From NCBI RefSeq assembly GCF_033436665.1, contig NZ_JAWQFO010000003.1, positions 372,001 to 436,000 of the forward strand: 64,000 nucleotides of DNA, in the 5' to 3' direction. The position numbers were made by a program, and so were the translations under genes. The notes beneath the pieces are model-generated. The model was not told the origin of the DNA. It searched no databases and was given only the letters and a program-made list of their open reading frames with translations. This DNA is from JAWQFO01 sp033436665. GTDB taxonomy: Bacteria > Pseudomonadota > Alphaproteobacteria > Rhodobacterales > Rhodobacteraceae. This document shows positions 51,281 to 60,123 of the stretch, in pieces; within the stretch, counting starts at the first letter, position 1; each line of letters begins with the position of its first letter.

Positions 51281-51286
51281 GGAAAG

Positions 51287-52042
51287 TCAGGATCCGGCGG
51301 GTGCGACCAGACCGACGATCGGGCCGAGACTGAAGCCGAAATCGCTGCGCCCCAACCCTGGCGCATGCAGCCGCGAGACGTTGCCGTCGAAATAGAGCGC
51401 CTGCGGCAGCCCCAGGTGATCGCGGAAGAACGAGCCGAACTGGTGAAAGTTCACCGGCGCCTCGGACAGCACGAAGACCGCGCGCGACCCGTCGGAGGTG
51501 GTGCCGACGCCGTTGCGCACGTAGACCGAGCTGCCGTCCTTCAGGAACCGCGGGTGCAGCTCGCCGTCGATCACAAGCATCGGTCCGGATTGCGAGGCGT
51601 ACCGGCAGTCGGGGCGGCGGGCGGCAAAGCGCGACGTCTCCATGACGTCGGCGCGGCCTTCGCGCAGGCAGAAGACGCCATTGGGCACCAGCCCGAAATT
51701 GCCGGGGCTCGCGCCTTCGACCAGACCGCGGATCTCGCGCCCGTCCTCGACGTAAAGCCCGACCGGCGCGCGATCCTCGTGGAACATGCCCGCATTCATG
51801 CCGAAGACGAGCCGGGTGTTTTCCTCCGCAAGCGCCCGGTCGACAGCCGAGAAATGCCCGAAGGGCGCGCCGCTCTCGTCGTAGAGAAACAGCCGCAGGT
51901 CCGCCTGCGCCACGTCGACTTCGCAAAGCGTGTAGTCGACGCCCCGGAAATTCTCGCTCCGGCATGGTGTTCCGTCCTGCGCCACCGCGCAGGAGGCCAG
52001 CGCAGCCAGCGCCAGCGCGCCGATGCGCCCCAGCCGTCTCAT
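51287..52042 (-). CDS. Phosphodiester glycosidase (DUF2233/NAGPA) domain protein
   Basis: The 251-residue protein has a signal peptide (MRRLGRIGALALAALASCAVAQ, cleaved near residue 21, possibly lipoprotein at Cys18) and one DUF2233/NAGPA domain: 'LVFGMNAGMFHEDRAPVGLYVEDG', in pieces, 'CRYASQSGPMLVIDG' and 'FFRDHLGLPQALYFDGNVSRLHAPG'. The mammalian relative removes GlcNAc from mannose-6-phosphate diesters; bacterial members are mostly untested, perhaps acting on wall or secreted glycans. The ATG overlaps the rbfA stop by 4 bp. Confidence 0.87.
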   Translation of the reverse strand: MRRLGRIGALALAALASCAVAQDGTPCRSENFRGVDYTLCEVDVAQADLRLFLYDESGAPFGHFSAVDRALAEENTRLVFGMNAGMFHEDRAPVGLYVEDGREIRGLVEGASPGNFGLVPNGVFCLREGRADVMETSRFAARRPDCRYASQSGPMLVIDGELHPRFLKDGSSVYVRNGVGTTSDGSRAVFVLSEAPVNFHQFGSFFRDHLGLPQALYFDGNVSRLHAPGLGRSDFGFSLGPIVGLVAPAGS

Positions 52043-52540
52043 TCCGTGCCGGTATCGCGCCGCACGGCGTCTTGGGACAGCATCGCGCGGGTCTCGTCCA
52101 TCCGGTCGAAGGTCTCGTCGATCTGGAAGCGCAGGTCGGGCGCGAATTTCAGCGCCAGGCGCTTCGACACCATGCGCCGCAGCTCGCCCTTGTTGCGCGC
52201 CAGCAGCTTGAGCACATCGTCGCGACCTTGTCCGCCGAGCGGCAGCACGAAGGCCGTCGCCACGCGCAGGTCGGGGGGGGGGGGCCNNNNNNNNNNNNNN
52301 NNNNNNNNNNNNNNNNNNNNNNNNNNNNNNNNNNNNNNNNNNNNNNNNNNNNNNNNNNNNNNNNNNGGGCGAGGTGCGCACCTCGCCCACGGTGATCGAC
52401 AGGCGGTTCAGTTCCGGATCGTGCACCTCGCCGCGCGCGAGAACCTCGGACAGTGCCCGGCGGACCAGTTCGCCCACCCGGAGCTGGCGCTGGGACGGGC
52501 CTGCGCCGTCATGGGATCGGTTGCGTGTCATGCCCTCCAT
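52039..52540 (-). CDS. rbfA: Ribosome-binding factor A, split by an assembly gap
   Basis: The N-terminal part (52540 down to 52367) reads 'GPSQRQLRVGELVRRALSEVLARGEVHDP' in pieces and ends 'TVGEVRTSP'. The C-terminal part (52272 down to 52039) reads 'DLRVATAFVLPLGG' onward. The 80 N and a G run lie exactly between them. Joining 'RTSP' to 'DLRVATA' gives a continuous RbfA of 132-135 residues, the normal length, so the gap probably hides nothing. The two parts are in different frames as written. The start is either 52540 (GAGGG 5 nt upstream) or 52531. RbfA is a cold-shock 30S maturation factor. Confidence 0.93.
52273..52366. other. Assembly gap: G12-CC run plus 80 N
   Basis: Twelve G and CC (52273-52286) are followed by 80 N (52287-52366). 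Poly-G of this kind is a typical no-signal read artefact of two-colour sequencing, and 80 N looks like a placeholder. The flanking coding sequence closes without missing residues. Confidence 0.85.
52367..52388. repeat. Perfect 22-bp palindrome at the gap edge
   Basis: GGGCGAGGTGC followed directly by GCACCTCGCCC, a perfect 11-bp-arm palindrome inside rbfA. Such a hairpin can block sequencing and probably caused the gap next to it. Confidence 0.85.
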
Positions 52541-52622
52541 CTACGCCCTCATCCCGGCTTTGCCAAGCGCAGCGTCCCGCGCTAAGCAGGCCGGCAACGG
52601 GGGCAGGCAGGAGAGTGCTGAG

Positions 52623-53441
52623 ATGACGGAAACTGTGGGGATCGCGGTCACGGGCGTCTCCGGCCGCATGGGGCGCATGCTGGTCGAGATGGTGTCCGAG
52701 ACACCGGGCGTGCACCTCGCCGGCGCGGTCGAGCGGCCCGGCCATGACTGGATCGGCAAGGATCTCGGCAGCCTGCTCGGGCCTGCAGGCGACGGTGTCA
52801 CCGTCACCGATGACGCTGCGCAAGCCTTCGGTGTCGCCGGCGCCGTGGTCGATTTCACCGCTCCGAGGGCCACGATCGCCTTCGCCGAGGCTGCGGCCGC
52901 AACCGGGGTCGTGCATGTCATCGGCACCACCGGCATGACGGTGGACGAGATCGCGCAACTCGATCCGGCGGCGAAGAAGACGCCGATCATCCGCGCCGGC
53001 AACATGAGCCTCGGCGTCAACCTACTGGTGCAGATCACGAAACAGGTCGCTGCCGCGCTCGACGCGGATTTCGACATCGAGGTGATCGAGGCGCACCACA
53101 ACCGCAAGGTCGACGCACCTTCGGGGACCGCCCTGATGCTTGGCGAAGCGGCCGCAGAAGGTCGCGGGGTTGACCTCGACGCCGTGTCGGACCGGGGCCG
53201 AGACGGGATCACGGGCCCGCGCGAACGCGGACACATCGGGTTCACAGCGATTCGCGGCGGCGACATCATCGGCGAGCACGACGTGATGTTCGCCTCCGCC
53301 GAGGAACGGCTGGTGCTGCGTCACGTCGCCTCCGACCGGCGGGTCTTTGCCCGTGGCGCCCTGAAAGCGGCGCTCTGGGGGCAAGGCCGTGCGCCTGGCG
53401 CCTATGACATGCTCGACGTGCTCGGACTGAAAACCGGCTGA
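52623..53441 (+). CDS. dapB: 4-hydroxy-tetrahydrodipicolinate reductase
   Basis: The start is the ATG at 52623; earlier in-frame sequence is antisense to rbfA. The 272-residue enzyme has the Rossmann motif 'VTGVSGRMGRMLVE' and the family catalytic block 'IEAHHNRKVDAPSGTAL' (His-His and Lys), plus 'GTTGMTVDEI'. It reduces the dihydrodipicolinate precursor with NAD(P)H for lysine and peptidoglycan diaminopimelate. It is divergent from rbfA across about 80 bp that hold both promoters. A ribosome site GGAGAG lies upstream of the ATG. Confidence 0.97.
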   Translation: MTETVGIAVTGVSGRMGRMLVEMVSETPGVHLAGAVERPGHDWIGKDLGSLLGPAGDGVTVTDDAAQAFGVAGAVVDFTAPRATIAFAEAAAATGVVHVIGTTGMTVDEIAQLDPAAKKTPIIRAGNMSLGVNLLVQITKQVAAALDADFDIEVIEAHHNRKVDAPSGTALMLGEAAAEGRGVDLDAVSDRGRDGITGPRERGHIGFTAIRGGDIIGEHDVMFASAEERLVLRHVASDRRVFARGALKAALWGQGRAPGAYDMLDVLGLKTG

Positions 53442-53525
53442 TTTCCGCGCCCGACGGCAAGAAATTGAAACCAATCGGCCCGTTCCTTCGTAGGTCCTAC
53501 AGGAAACAAACGAAGGAGGAAGGCC

Positions 53526-53876
53526 ATGACCAGACTTCTTGCAGTAATTGCGCTTGTCCTGTCGGGCGGCGCAGCATCGGCGGATTTCGCCAAGCTCCAG
53601 AGCGAGAGCGACTTTCTGCGCGCCGTTCAGGGCAAGGTGCTGACGCGTCCGCTGGTCCGGTTGCAGGTCGGCGCGGATGGCAGCATCGCGGGGCGCGGCG
53701 CGACCTGGGACGTGGACGGAAACTGGGCCTGGCAGGGCGGATATTTCTGCCGTTCGCTGAACTGGGGCGGTGATGATCTGGGCTACAACTGCCAGGAAGT
53801 GGCGCTGGACGGATCGCGGATCCGGTTCACGTCCGACAAGGGCGCAGGGCGCTCGGCGGATTTCACTCTGCGGTAA
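53526..53876 (+). CDS. Small secreted protein of unknown function
   Basis: The 116-residue protein has a clear signal peptide (cleavage near ASAD, residue 19) and a compact mature domain with 'GKVLTRPLVRLQVGADGSIAGRGATWDVDG', in pieces, and 'GNWAWQGGYFCRSLNWGGDDLGYNCQEV'. Two cysteines near residues 75 and 88 could form a disulfide. This protein type occurs in Rhodobacterales, sometimes mislabelled as a dihydrodipicolinate reductase, perhaps because of adjacency to dapB; it has no DapB motif. AGGAGGAAG precedes the ATG. The function is unknown. Confidence 0.8.
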   Translation: MTRLLAVIALVLSGGAASADFAKLQSESDFLRAVQGKVLTRPLVRLQVGADGSIAGRGATWDVDGNWAWQGGYFCRSLNWGGDDLGYNCQEVALDGSRIRFTSDKGAGRSADFTLR

Positions 53877-53918
53877 ACGCCCGGCCCGAAACCCTGGCCC
53901 CCGTGCCGCGGGGCCGGG

Positions 53919-54104
53919 TCAAAAGTCGACCGCGATCCCCTTTTTCTCCCAGTCGCCATAGCGGACCGGCTCCGGTCCGTCGCGTCCACCGAGTTCTGTT
54001 GGCAGGTCCAGAGCGCGCGCCTTTCGGCGTCGTTCCTCGGCCTCCGCAAGCGCGCGTCGAGCGGCGGGCGGAAGTTCATCGGGAGTTCTGGCGTCGTCGG
54101 TCAT
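53919..54104 (-). CDS. Succinate dehydrogenase assembly factor 4 homologue (DUF1674)
   Basis: The 61-residue protein ends with the DUF1674 signature 'GGRDGPEPVRYGDWEKKG', shared with the mitochondrial SDHAF4, which helps insert FAD-bearing SdhA into complex II. The N-terminal half is a charged helix ('AARRALAEAEERRRKARAL'). It is a typical alphaproteobacterial relic of the mitochondrial assembly set. It lies alone on the minus strand, divergent from rsmB by 80 bp. Confidence 0.92.
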   Translation of the reverse strand: MTDDARTPDELPPAARRALAEAEERRRKARALDLPTELGGRDGPEPVRYGDWEKKGIAVDF

Positions 54105-54184
54105 GGCGGCTGTCCTGCTGCGTCAGGCCTTGATATACGGCGTGCTCTGGCGCAGACAACCCGTCGACACGCACGGAGCTTTCC

Positions 54185-55456
54185 ATGGCAGACACCGGCA
54201 TCGCGGCGCGGCGCAGCGCGCTTTACCTTCTCGACCAGGTTCTGGGCGAGGGGCGGCTGATGTCCGAACTGCAGGCTACCGGCGCGCTTGACGCATTGTC
54301 ACCCGCGGATCGCGCCCGGGCCCAGCGCCTTGCCCTCGACACGCTGCGTGGGCTCGAACGCGCCGATCGTCTGCTTCAGAAGCATTTGCAGAAGTATCCT
54401 CCACTGCCCGTGCGCAACGCCCTGCGTCTCGGGACTGTCGAACTCTGCCAGGGCGGCGCGGCGCATGGCGTTGTCGGTACGCTGGTCGAGATCGTTTCAC
54501 GCAACCGCAGGCATGGTCGGATGAAAGGACTCGTGAACGCGGTTCTGCGCAAGGTCGCAGCCGAGGGGCCCGATGCGTGGTCGGCCTTGCGCGCCCCGCG
54601 ACTGCCGAAATGGCTGCGCGGACCTCTGGTCGAGGCTTGGGAGGCGGAGGCGGTCGCGGCCATGGAAGCGGCGCATTTCGCGGGCGCTTCGCTGGATCTG
54701 TCGGCAAAAACGGATGCCGAGGCGGTGGCGCGGGCAACCAACGGCACCCTCTTGCCCACAGGCTCGGTCAGGATCGCGTCACCGGGGCAGGTCTCGGCCA
54801 TGCCGGGATACAAGGACGGGGACTGGTGGGTGCAGGATGCTGCTGCGGCGCTGCCGTCGCGGGTACTCGCGCCAAAAGAAGGCGAGGCCGTGCTCGATCT
54901 TTGCGCGGCCCCCGGTGGCAAGACACTGCAACTGGCCGCCGCCGGGGCCGTCGTCACGGCGGTCGACGACAGTGCGGGGCGCAGCGCCCGGATTACCGAG
55001 AACCTTGCCCGCACCGGCCTGAGAGCGGAGGTCGTCGTCCGGGACGCAAGGAAGATGGCCGGGCAGTGGACCGCGATCCTGCTCGATGCGCCCTGTTCGG
55101 CCACCGGTACGATCCGGCGTCACCCGGACCTGCCCTTTGCCAAGGACGGATCGGACTTCGCCGCGCTCATCGCGCTGCAAACCGAGTTGATCGACCATGC
55201 CTGGAGCCTGCTGGCCCCCGGCGGACGTCTCGTGTTCTGCACCTGCTCGCTGCTGCCCGACGAGGGCGAAGTGCAGATCGAAGAAGCCCTGGCGCGACAC
55301 AGCGACATGCGCGTCGATCCCGCGGCGCTCGACCTGCCGGGCATTGACCCGGCCTGGCGCAGCGCGGAGGGCGGCCTGCGCCTGCGCCCGGACTACTGGG
55401 CCGATCGCGGTGGCATGGACGGCTTCTACATCGCCTGCCTGCGCAAGAGCGCCTGA
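54185..55456 (+). CDS. rsmB: 16S rRNA m5C967-type methyltransferase RsmB
   Basis: The 423-residue protein has an N-terminal NusB-like domain (about 1-135) and a C-terminal RsmB/NOP SAM methyltransferase domain: SAM loop 'LDLCAAPGGKTLQLAAAG', 'ILLDAPCSATGTIRRHPD' and catalytic-Cys motif 'FCTCSLLPDEGE'. Both motif-IV and motif-VI cysteines are present, as needed for 5-methylcytosine formation. It methylates 16S rRNA. It is first in a same-strand run (rsmB, heparinase-like, purH, lspA, DUF3035, M16, M16) conserved in Rhodobacterales as I recall it. Confidence 0.95.
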   Translation: MADTGIAARRSALYLLDQVLGEGRLMSELQATGALDALSPADRARAQRLALDTLRGLERADRLLQKHLQKYPPLPVRNALRLGTVELCQGGAAHGVVGTLVEIVSRNRRHGRMKGLVNAVLRKVAAEGPDAWSALRAPRLPKWLRGPLVEAWEAEAVAAMEAAHFAGASLDLSAKTDAEAVARATNGTLLPTGSVRIASPGQVSAMPGYKDGDWWVQDAAAALPSRVLAPKEGEAVLDLCAAPGGKTLQLAAAGAVVTAVDDSAGRSARITENLARTGLRAEVVVRDARKMAGQWTAILLDAPCSATGTIRRHPDLPFAKDGSDFAALIALQTELIDHAWSLLAPGGRLVFCTCSLLPDEGEVQIEEALARHSDMRVDPAALDLPGIDPAWRSAEGGLRLRPDYWADRGGMDGFYIACLRKSA

Positions 55457-55570
55457 CAGCGGAAATCTCCCGCGATCCAAGTCACGGGACATTCGGCGGT
55501 GACTTGCGCGCCTGCCGCGGCTATCATCCGGCCGCAAACGCCGGCAGAGCGTGAGAGGCAGACCATCGAC

Positions 55571-57298
55571 ATGTCCGACACCCGCAGTTTCGCCGCGCGC
55601 AGGACGCGTTTCCTGAACCGTTTCCACGCGGCGCGCGCAACGCGCGGCAAGACCCGGCATGCAGGATTCGTCTCTTCTCCGGAGCCGCGCACCATCGGCA
55701 GCTACGCGCGCGGACGGCAACTGATCGCCGGCAACGTGCTCTTTGCCGGGCACCTGGTGGAAAGCGCCGATGGCGCGCTTTGGGACCTTGCCGCCCCCAA
55801 CGAGGCTTACCTGCAGGAGATGCACGGGTTCGCCTGGCTCGACGACCTCGCCGCCGTGGGCGATGCCAAGGCCCGCGCGGCGGCGCAGCGCTGGCTCTGG
55901 GAATGGATCGCGCGTTACGGACGCGGGCGCGGGCCGGGCTGGACTCCGGACCTGACCGGACGTCGGCTGATCCGCTGGATCAACCACGCCATCTTCCTGC
56001 TGCGCGGGCACGAGTCCGAGGGCAGCCACGCGTTCTTCCGCAGCCTCATGCAGCAAACCACCTTCCTGTCGCGCCGCTGGCAGGGCGCGGCGCACGGGTT
56101 GCCGCGTTTCGAGGCGCTGACCGGGCTGATCTACGCCGGGCTCGCCCTCGAGGGTCTCGAGGCGATGGCCGACCCCGCCGTCAAGGCACTGGCGCGTGAA
56201 TGCAAGACGCAGATCGGCGCGCAGGGTGGTCTGCCGACTCGCAACCCTGAGGAACTGCTCGAGGTCTTCACGCTGCTGACCTGGGCTGCCGCCGCCCTGT
56301 CGGAAGCCGGACGGGGCACGCCAAAGGAACATCTCGACGCGATCGAGCGGATCGCGCCGACGCTTCGGACCCTGCGCCACTCCGACGGCGGGCTTGCGCG
56401 CTTTCACGGCGGCGGGCGCGGGGCCGAAGGCTGGCTCGACCATGCGCTGGCACAGGCGCGGGTCAAGACGCGGCATCCCGACGGGCTGTCGATGGGTTTT
56501 GCGCGGCTTTCGGGCGGGCGTACCAGCGTCATCGTCGACGCCAGCCGGCCGCCCACCGGCAAGACCTCCTACAACGCGCATGCCTCCACGCTGGCCTTCG
56601 AGCTGACGTCGGGCCGTCGCCCGCTGGTGGTCAACTGCGGTTCCGGCGTCAGCTTCGGGCCCGACTGGCGCCGCGCAGGACGGGCCACGCCGTCGCATTC
56701 CACGCTGGCACTCGACGGCTATTCCAGCGCCCGGCTGGGCAGTTCGCACGGGATGGGGCGCGAGACGCTGGAAGACGCGCCGAGCCGGGTCCCGATCGAG
56801 ATCAGCCACGTCCCGGACGGGCTGCAGTTCCAGGGCGGACACGACGGCTATGTGGCGACCCACGGGCTGACCCATGCCCGTACGCTCGAGCTGACGTTCG
56901 ACGGCCGCGCGCTGGCCGGTGAGGACATGCTGCTGGCGCTCGACGGCGAGGAGCAGCGCAGCTTCGACCGCGCGATGGACGCCAAGAAGCTTGGCGGTAT
57001 CGGCTTCGACATCCGCTTTCACCTGCACCCGGAGGTCGACGCGACCATCGACCTCGGCGGCGCGGCGGTGTCGATGGCCCTCAAGAGCGGCGAAATCTGG
57101 GTGTTCCGCCACGATGGCACGCAGACGCTCGAACTCGCGCCGTCTGTCTACCTCGAGAAGGGCCGCTTGAAGCCGCGCGGCACGAAACAGATTGTCCTTT
57201 CCGGGCGCGCCATGTCATACGCCACGCGCGTTCGGTGGTCCTTGTCCAAGGCGCAGGAAACTGCGATTGGCGTCCGCGACCTCGCGCGCGACGAATGA
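55571..57298 (+). CDS. Heparinase II/III-like protein
   Basis: The start is the ATG at 55571; the upstream frame from 55499 lacks a ribosome site. The protein of about 575 residues has a helical toroid domain (about 100-330: 'IRWINHAIFLLRG', 'GLPTRNPEELLEVFTLL') and a C-terminal beta domain with 'SYNAHASTLAFELTSGRRPLVVNCGSG', in pieces, and 'HSTLALDGYSSAR'. These are the Heparinase II/III family hallmarks; members are polysaccharide lyases acting on acidic glycans. No signal peptide is obvious. Whether this conserved Rhodobacterales copy acts on an own-cell polymer is unknown. Confidence 0.9.
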   Translation: MSDTRSFAARRTRFLNRFHAARATRGKTRHAGFVSSPEPRTIGSYARGRQLIAGNVLFAGHLVESADGALWDLAAPNEAYLQEMHGFAWLDDLAAVGDAKARAAAQRWLWEWIARYGRGRGPGWTPDLTGRRLIRWINHAIFLLRGHESEGSHAFFRSLMQQTTFLSRRWQGAAHGLPRFEALTGLIYAGLALEGLEAMADPAVKALARECKTQIGAQGGLPTRNPEELLEVFTLLTWAAAALSEAGRGTPKEHLDAIERIAPTLRTLRHSDGGLARFHGGGRGAEGWLDHALAQARVKTRHPDGLSMGFARLSGGRTSVIVDASRPPTGKTSYNAHASTLAFELTSGRRPLVVNCGSGVSFGPDWRRAGRATPSHSTLALDGYSSARLGSSHGMGRETLEDAPSRVPIEISHVPDGLQFQGGHDGYVATHGLTHARTLELTFDGRALAGEDMLLALDGEEQRSFDRAMDAKKLGGIGFDIRFHLHPEVDATIDLGGAAVSMALKSGEIWVFRHDGTQTLELAPSVYLEKGRLKPRGTKQIVLSGRAMSYATRVRWSLSKAQETAIGVRDLARDE

Positions 57299-57320
57299 CA
57301 GCCCAGACAAGGATCCCGCA

Positions 57321-58907
57321 ATGACCGACCTCTATCCCGTGAAACGCGCCCTGCTTTCGGTGTCGGACAAGACCGGCCTCGTCGAGTTCGGCACGGCGCT
57401 GGCGGCGCGCGGGGTCACGCTGCTGAGCACCGGAGGCACCGCGAAGACGCTGCGCGACGCGGGACTTGACGTGACGGACGTCTCCGAGGTCACGGGCTTT
57501 CCCGAGATGATGGACGGGCGCGTCAAGACCCTGCATCCCGTGGTACACGGCGGGCTGCTGGCCCTGCGCGACAACAAGGCCCATGTCGGCGCGATGGGCG
57601 AGCACGGCATCGCGGCCATCGACCTCGTGGTGGTCAACCTCTACCCGTTCGAGGAGACCGTGGCGCGCGGCGCGGAATATGCCGAGGTGATCGAGAACAT
57701 CGACATCGGCGGGCCCGCGATGATCCGGTCGGCGGCCAAGAACCACGGCTTCGTCAACGTGATCGTCGACGTCGAGGACTACCTGCCGTTTCTCGACGAA
57801 CTCGAGGCCAACGACGGGCAGACAGGCTATGCGCTGCGCCAGCGCCTTGCCCAGACCGCCTATGCCCGCACCGCCGCCTATGACACCGCCGTTTCGACAT
57901 GGATGGCTGCACAGACCGGGGCCACGCCGCGCCGCCGCAGCTTTGGCGGTACGCTGGCGCAGGAACTGCGCTACGGCGAGAACCCGCACCAGAGCGCCAG
58001 TTTCTACACCGACGGCACCGCGCGGCCAGGCGTCGCCACAGCGAAACAGCTGCAAGGCAAGGAGCTGAGCTACAACAACATCAACGACACGGACGCGGCC
58101 TTCGAGCTTGTCAGCGAATTCGCGCCGGAAAGCGGTCCGGCCTGCGCGATCATCAAGCACGCGAATCCCTGCGGTGTCGCCCGGGGCGCCACGATGGCCG
58201 AGGCCTACCGCCGCGCCTTCGACTGTGACCGCACCTCCGCCTTCGGTGGGATCATCGCGCTGAACCAGCCCCTCGACGGCGCGACCGCCGAGGAGATCGC
58301 CGGTATCTTCACCGAGGTGGTGATCGCACCGGGTGCGGATGACGCGGCGCGCGAGGTATTCGCCAAAAAGAAGAACCTGCGCCTGCTGACGACCGAAGGT
58401 TTGGCCGATCCGGCGGCGGCGGCCTTGGCCGTTCGGCAGGTCTCGGGCGGCTATCTCGTGCAGGACAAGGATGTGGGCCCGGTCGCGGCAGAAGATCTCA
58501 AGGTCGTGACCAAACGCGCCCCGTCCGGGCAGGAACTCAAGGACCTGCTGTTCGCCTGGACTGTCGCCAAGCACGTCAAGTCGAACGCGATCATCTACGT
58601 CAGGGACGGGGCGACCGTGGGCGTCGGCGCCGGCCAGATGAGCCGCGTGGACAGCACCCGCATCGCCGCGCGCAAGGCGCAAGACATGGCCGAGGCGCTG
58701 GGGCTCGACGCGCCGCTGACCCAAGGTTCGGTCGTCGCCTCGGACGCCTTCTTTCCCTTCGCCGACGGGCTGGTGACTGCCGCAGAGGCCGGGGCGACCG
58801 CGCTGATCCAGCCCGGTGGGTCGATGCGTGACGACGAGGTGATCGCCGCGGCGGACGAGGCCGGTCTCGCCATGGTCTTTACCGGCATGCGGCATTTCAG
58901 GCACTAG
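57321..58907 (+). CDS. purH: Bifunctional AICAR transformylase/IMP cyclohydrolase
   Basis: The 528-residue enzyme catalyses the last two steps of IMP synthesis. The N-terminal IMP cyclohydrolase (about 1-195) has 'ALLSVSDKTGLVEFG', 'LLSTGGTAKTLRDAG', 'GRVKTLHPVVHGGLL' and 'NLYPFEETVA'. The C-terminal transformylase has the PCN-like 'IKHANPCGVARGATMAEA', with the catalytic Lys-His. The start is the ATG at 57321; the frame opens earlier in the heparinase gene but that is spurious. It is followed 12 bp later by lspA. Confidence 0.98.
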   Translation: MTDLYPVKRALLSVSDKTGLVEFGTALAARGVTLLSTGGTAKTLRDAGLDVTDVSEVTGFPEMMDGRVKTLHPVVHGGLLALRDNKAHVGAMGEHGIAAIDLVVVNLYPFEETVARGAEYAEVIENIDIGGPAMIRSAAKNHGFVNVIVDVEDYLPFLDELEANDGQTGYALRQRLAQTAYARTAAYDTAVSTWMAAQTGATPRRRSFGGTLAQELRYGENPHQSASFYTDGTARPGVATAKQLQGKELSYNNINDTDAAFELVSEFAPESGPACAIIKHANPCGVARGATMAEAYRRAFDCDRTSAFGGIIALNQPLDGATAEEIAGIFTEVVIAPGADDAAREVFAKKKNLRLLTTEGLADPAAAALAVRQVSGGYLVQDKDVGPVAAEDLKVVTKRAPSGQELKDLLFAWTVAKHVKSNAIIYVRDGATVGVGAGQMSRVDSTRIAARKAQDMAEALGLDAPLTQGSVVASDAFFPFADGLVTAAEAGATALIQPGGSMRDDEVIAAADEAGLAMVFTGMRHFRH

Positions 58908-58919
58908 GAGGAGAGTTTC

Positions 58920-59435
58920 ATGCGCCTCGTCTTCTGGTCCGCGCTCGTCGCCATCCTGATCGACCAGGTCAGCAAGTACGTTGTCGTGCACGCCATGGAG
59001 CTTTACCGCGTGCGCGAGATCACCGTGCTGCCGCCGGTGCTGAACTTCCGCTACGGCGAGAACCGGGGCATCAACTTCGGCCTTCTTGACGGAGACTCCG
59101 AGGTGACGCGCTGGGTCCTGATCGGCCTTGCGGTGGTGATCTGCGTGGCGGTTCTGTTCTGGATCCGCGGGCAGGCGATGAACCGCTGGAGCCTGATCGG
59201 GGCCGGCCTGCTTGTCGGCGGCGCGCTGGCCAACGTGATCGACCGGCTGCTCTACGGCTACGTGCTCGACTTTCTCAACATGTCCTGCTGCGGGATCGAC
59301 AATCCGTTCGTCTTCAACCTCGCAGATGTCTTCATCTTCGCGGGGGCTGCCGGACTGGTGCTCTTCGCGCCCGACACCGGCAAGACACCGCGGAGCAAGT
59401 CCCCGCGACGGTCGGGAAGGCAAAAAGGACCGTGA
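58920..59435 (+). CDS. lspA: Lipoprotein signal peptidase II
   Basis: The 171-residue protein has four membrane helices and the two catalytic aspartates in 'GGALANVIDRLLYG' and 'VFNLADVFIFAG'. It cleaves signal peptides of lipidated prolipoproteins, several of which are encoded in this window (LptE, SLT, DUF3576, DUF3035). AGGAGAG lies 6 nt before the ATG. Basic C-terminal tail (RSKSPRRSGRQK). It is in the purH-lspA-DUF3035 run. Confidence 0.96.
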   Translation: MRLVFWSALVAILIDQVSKYVVVHAMELYRVREITVLPPVLNFRYGENRGINFGLLDGDSEVTRWVLIGLAVVICVAVLFWIRGQAMNRWSLIGAGLLVGGALANVIDRLLYGYVLDFLNMSCCGIDNPFVFNLADVFIFAGAAGLVLFAPDTGKTPRSKSPRRSGRQKGP

Positions 59436-59485
59436 CATGCTGCGCCGCTCTGCGATAACACGATGAGAACCCGAGGAGACGACCG

Positions 59486-59989
59486 ATGCGCCTGATGCTG
59501 GGCATGATCCTGACGAGCCTCGTGCTGGGCGGCTGCGCCAACAAGGGACTGCACGACCTGCGCCGCTATGGCGACGGCCCCGACGAATTCATCGTGCTGC
59601 CGAAAAAGCCGCTCGAGCAGCCGCAAAGCTACGCGCAACTTCCCGCGCCGACGCCGGGGCAGGCGAACCGGACGGATGTCTACCCGGTGCAGGATGCGCT
59701 CGCGGCCGTGGGCGGCCAGGCGCAATCGCCGCTCGGGCCGGTGCCCGCGAGCGACGCGGCGCTGGTCGCTGCCGCCAGCCGCCACGGGGTCGCGCCGAAC
59801 ATCCGCCAGGTCGTGGCCGAAGAGGATGCCGAATTCCGGCGTCGCAAGGCGCGGCTCACGCAGTACCGCATCGTGCCCACCGACAGCTACAACGAGGCCT
59901 ACAGGCGCGAGGCCCTCAACCAGGGCGATACGGCGCAGGCCTGGCGCCGCGCCGGGGCCCGCACGCCGAGCTATCCGCCGCAGAACTGA
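59486..59989 (+). CDS. DUF3035 lipoprotein
   Basis: The 167-residue protein has a lipoprotein signal with lipobox LGGC (Cys17) and the DUF3035 signature after it: 'RYGDGPDEFIVLPKKPLEQP' and 'LPAPTPGQANRTDVYP'. The C-terminal half is Ala/Arg/Gln-rich and helical. It is a Rhodobacterales-type periplasm-facing lipoprotein of unknown function, 50 bp after lspA and upstream of the M16 peptidase pair. GAGGAGA precedes the ATG. Confidence 0.9.
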   Translation: MRLMLGMILTSLVLGGCANKGLHDLRRYGDGPDEFIVLPKKPLEQPQSYAQLPAPTPGQANRTDVYPVQDALAAVGGQAQSPLGPVPASDAALVAAASRHGVAPNIRQVVAEEDAEFRRRKARLTQYRIVPTDSYNEAYRREALNQGDTAQAWRRAGARTPSYPPQN

Positions 59990-60123
59990 GGCCGCGATCA
60001 CATCTCTGCCAGCTTGGCCTTGATCCCTGCGCCGAAGGCCGTACTTCTGGTTCGTCCGGCCTCGCGCCGCAGTCCGGACACGGCAGTCATGCCGGGCGGG
60101 CGGCGCCGACCGAAGGACCAAAG

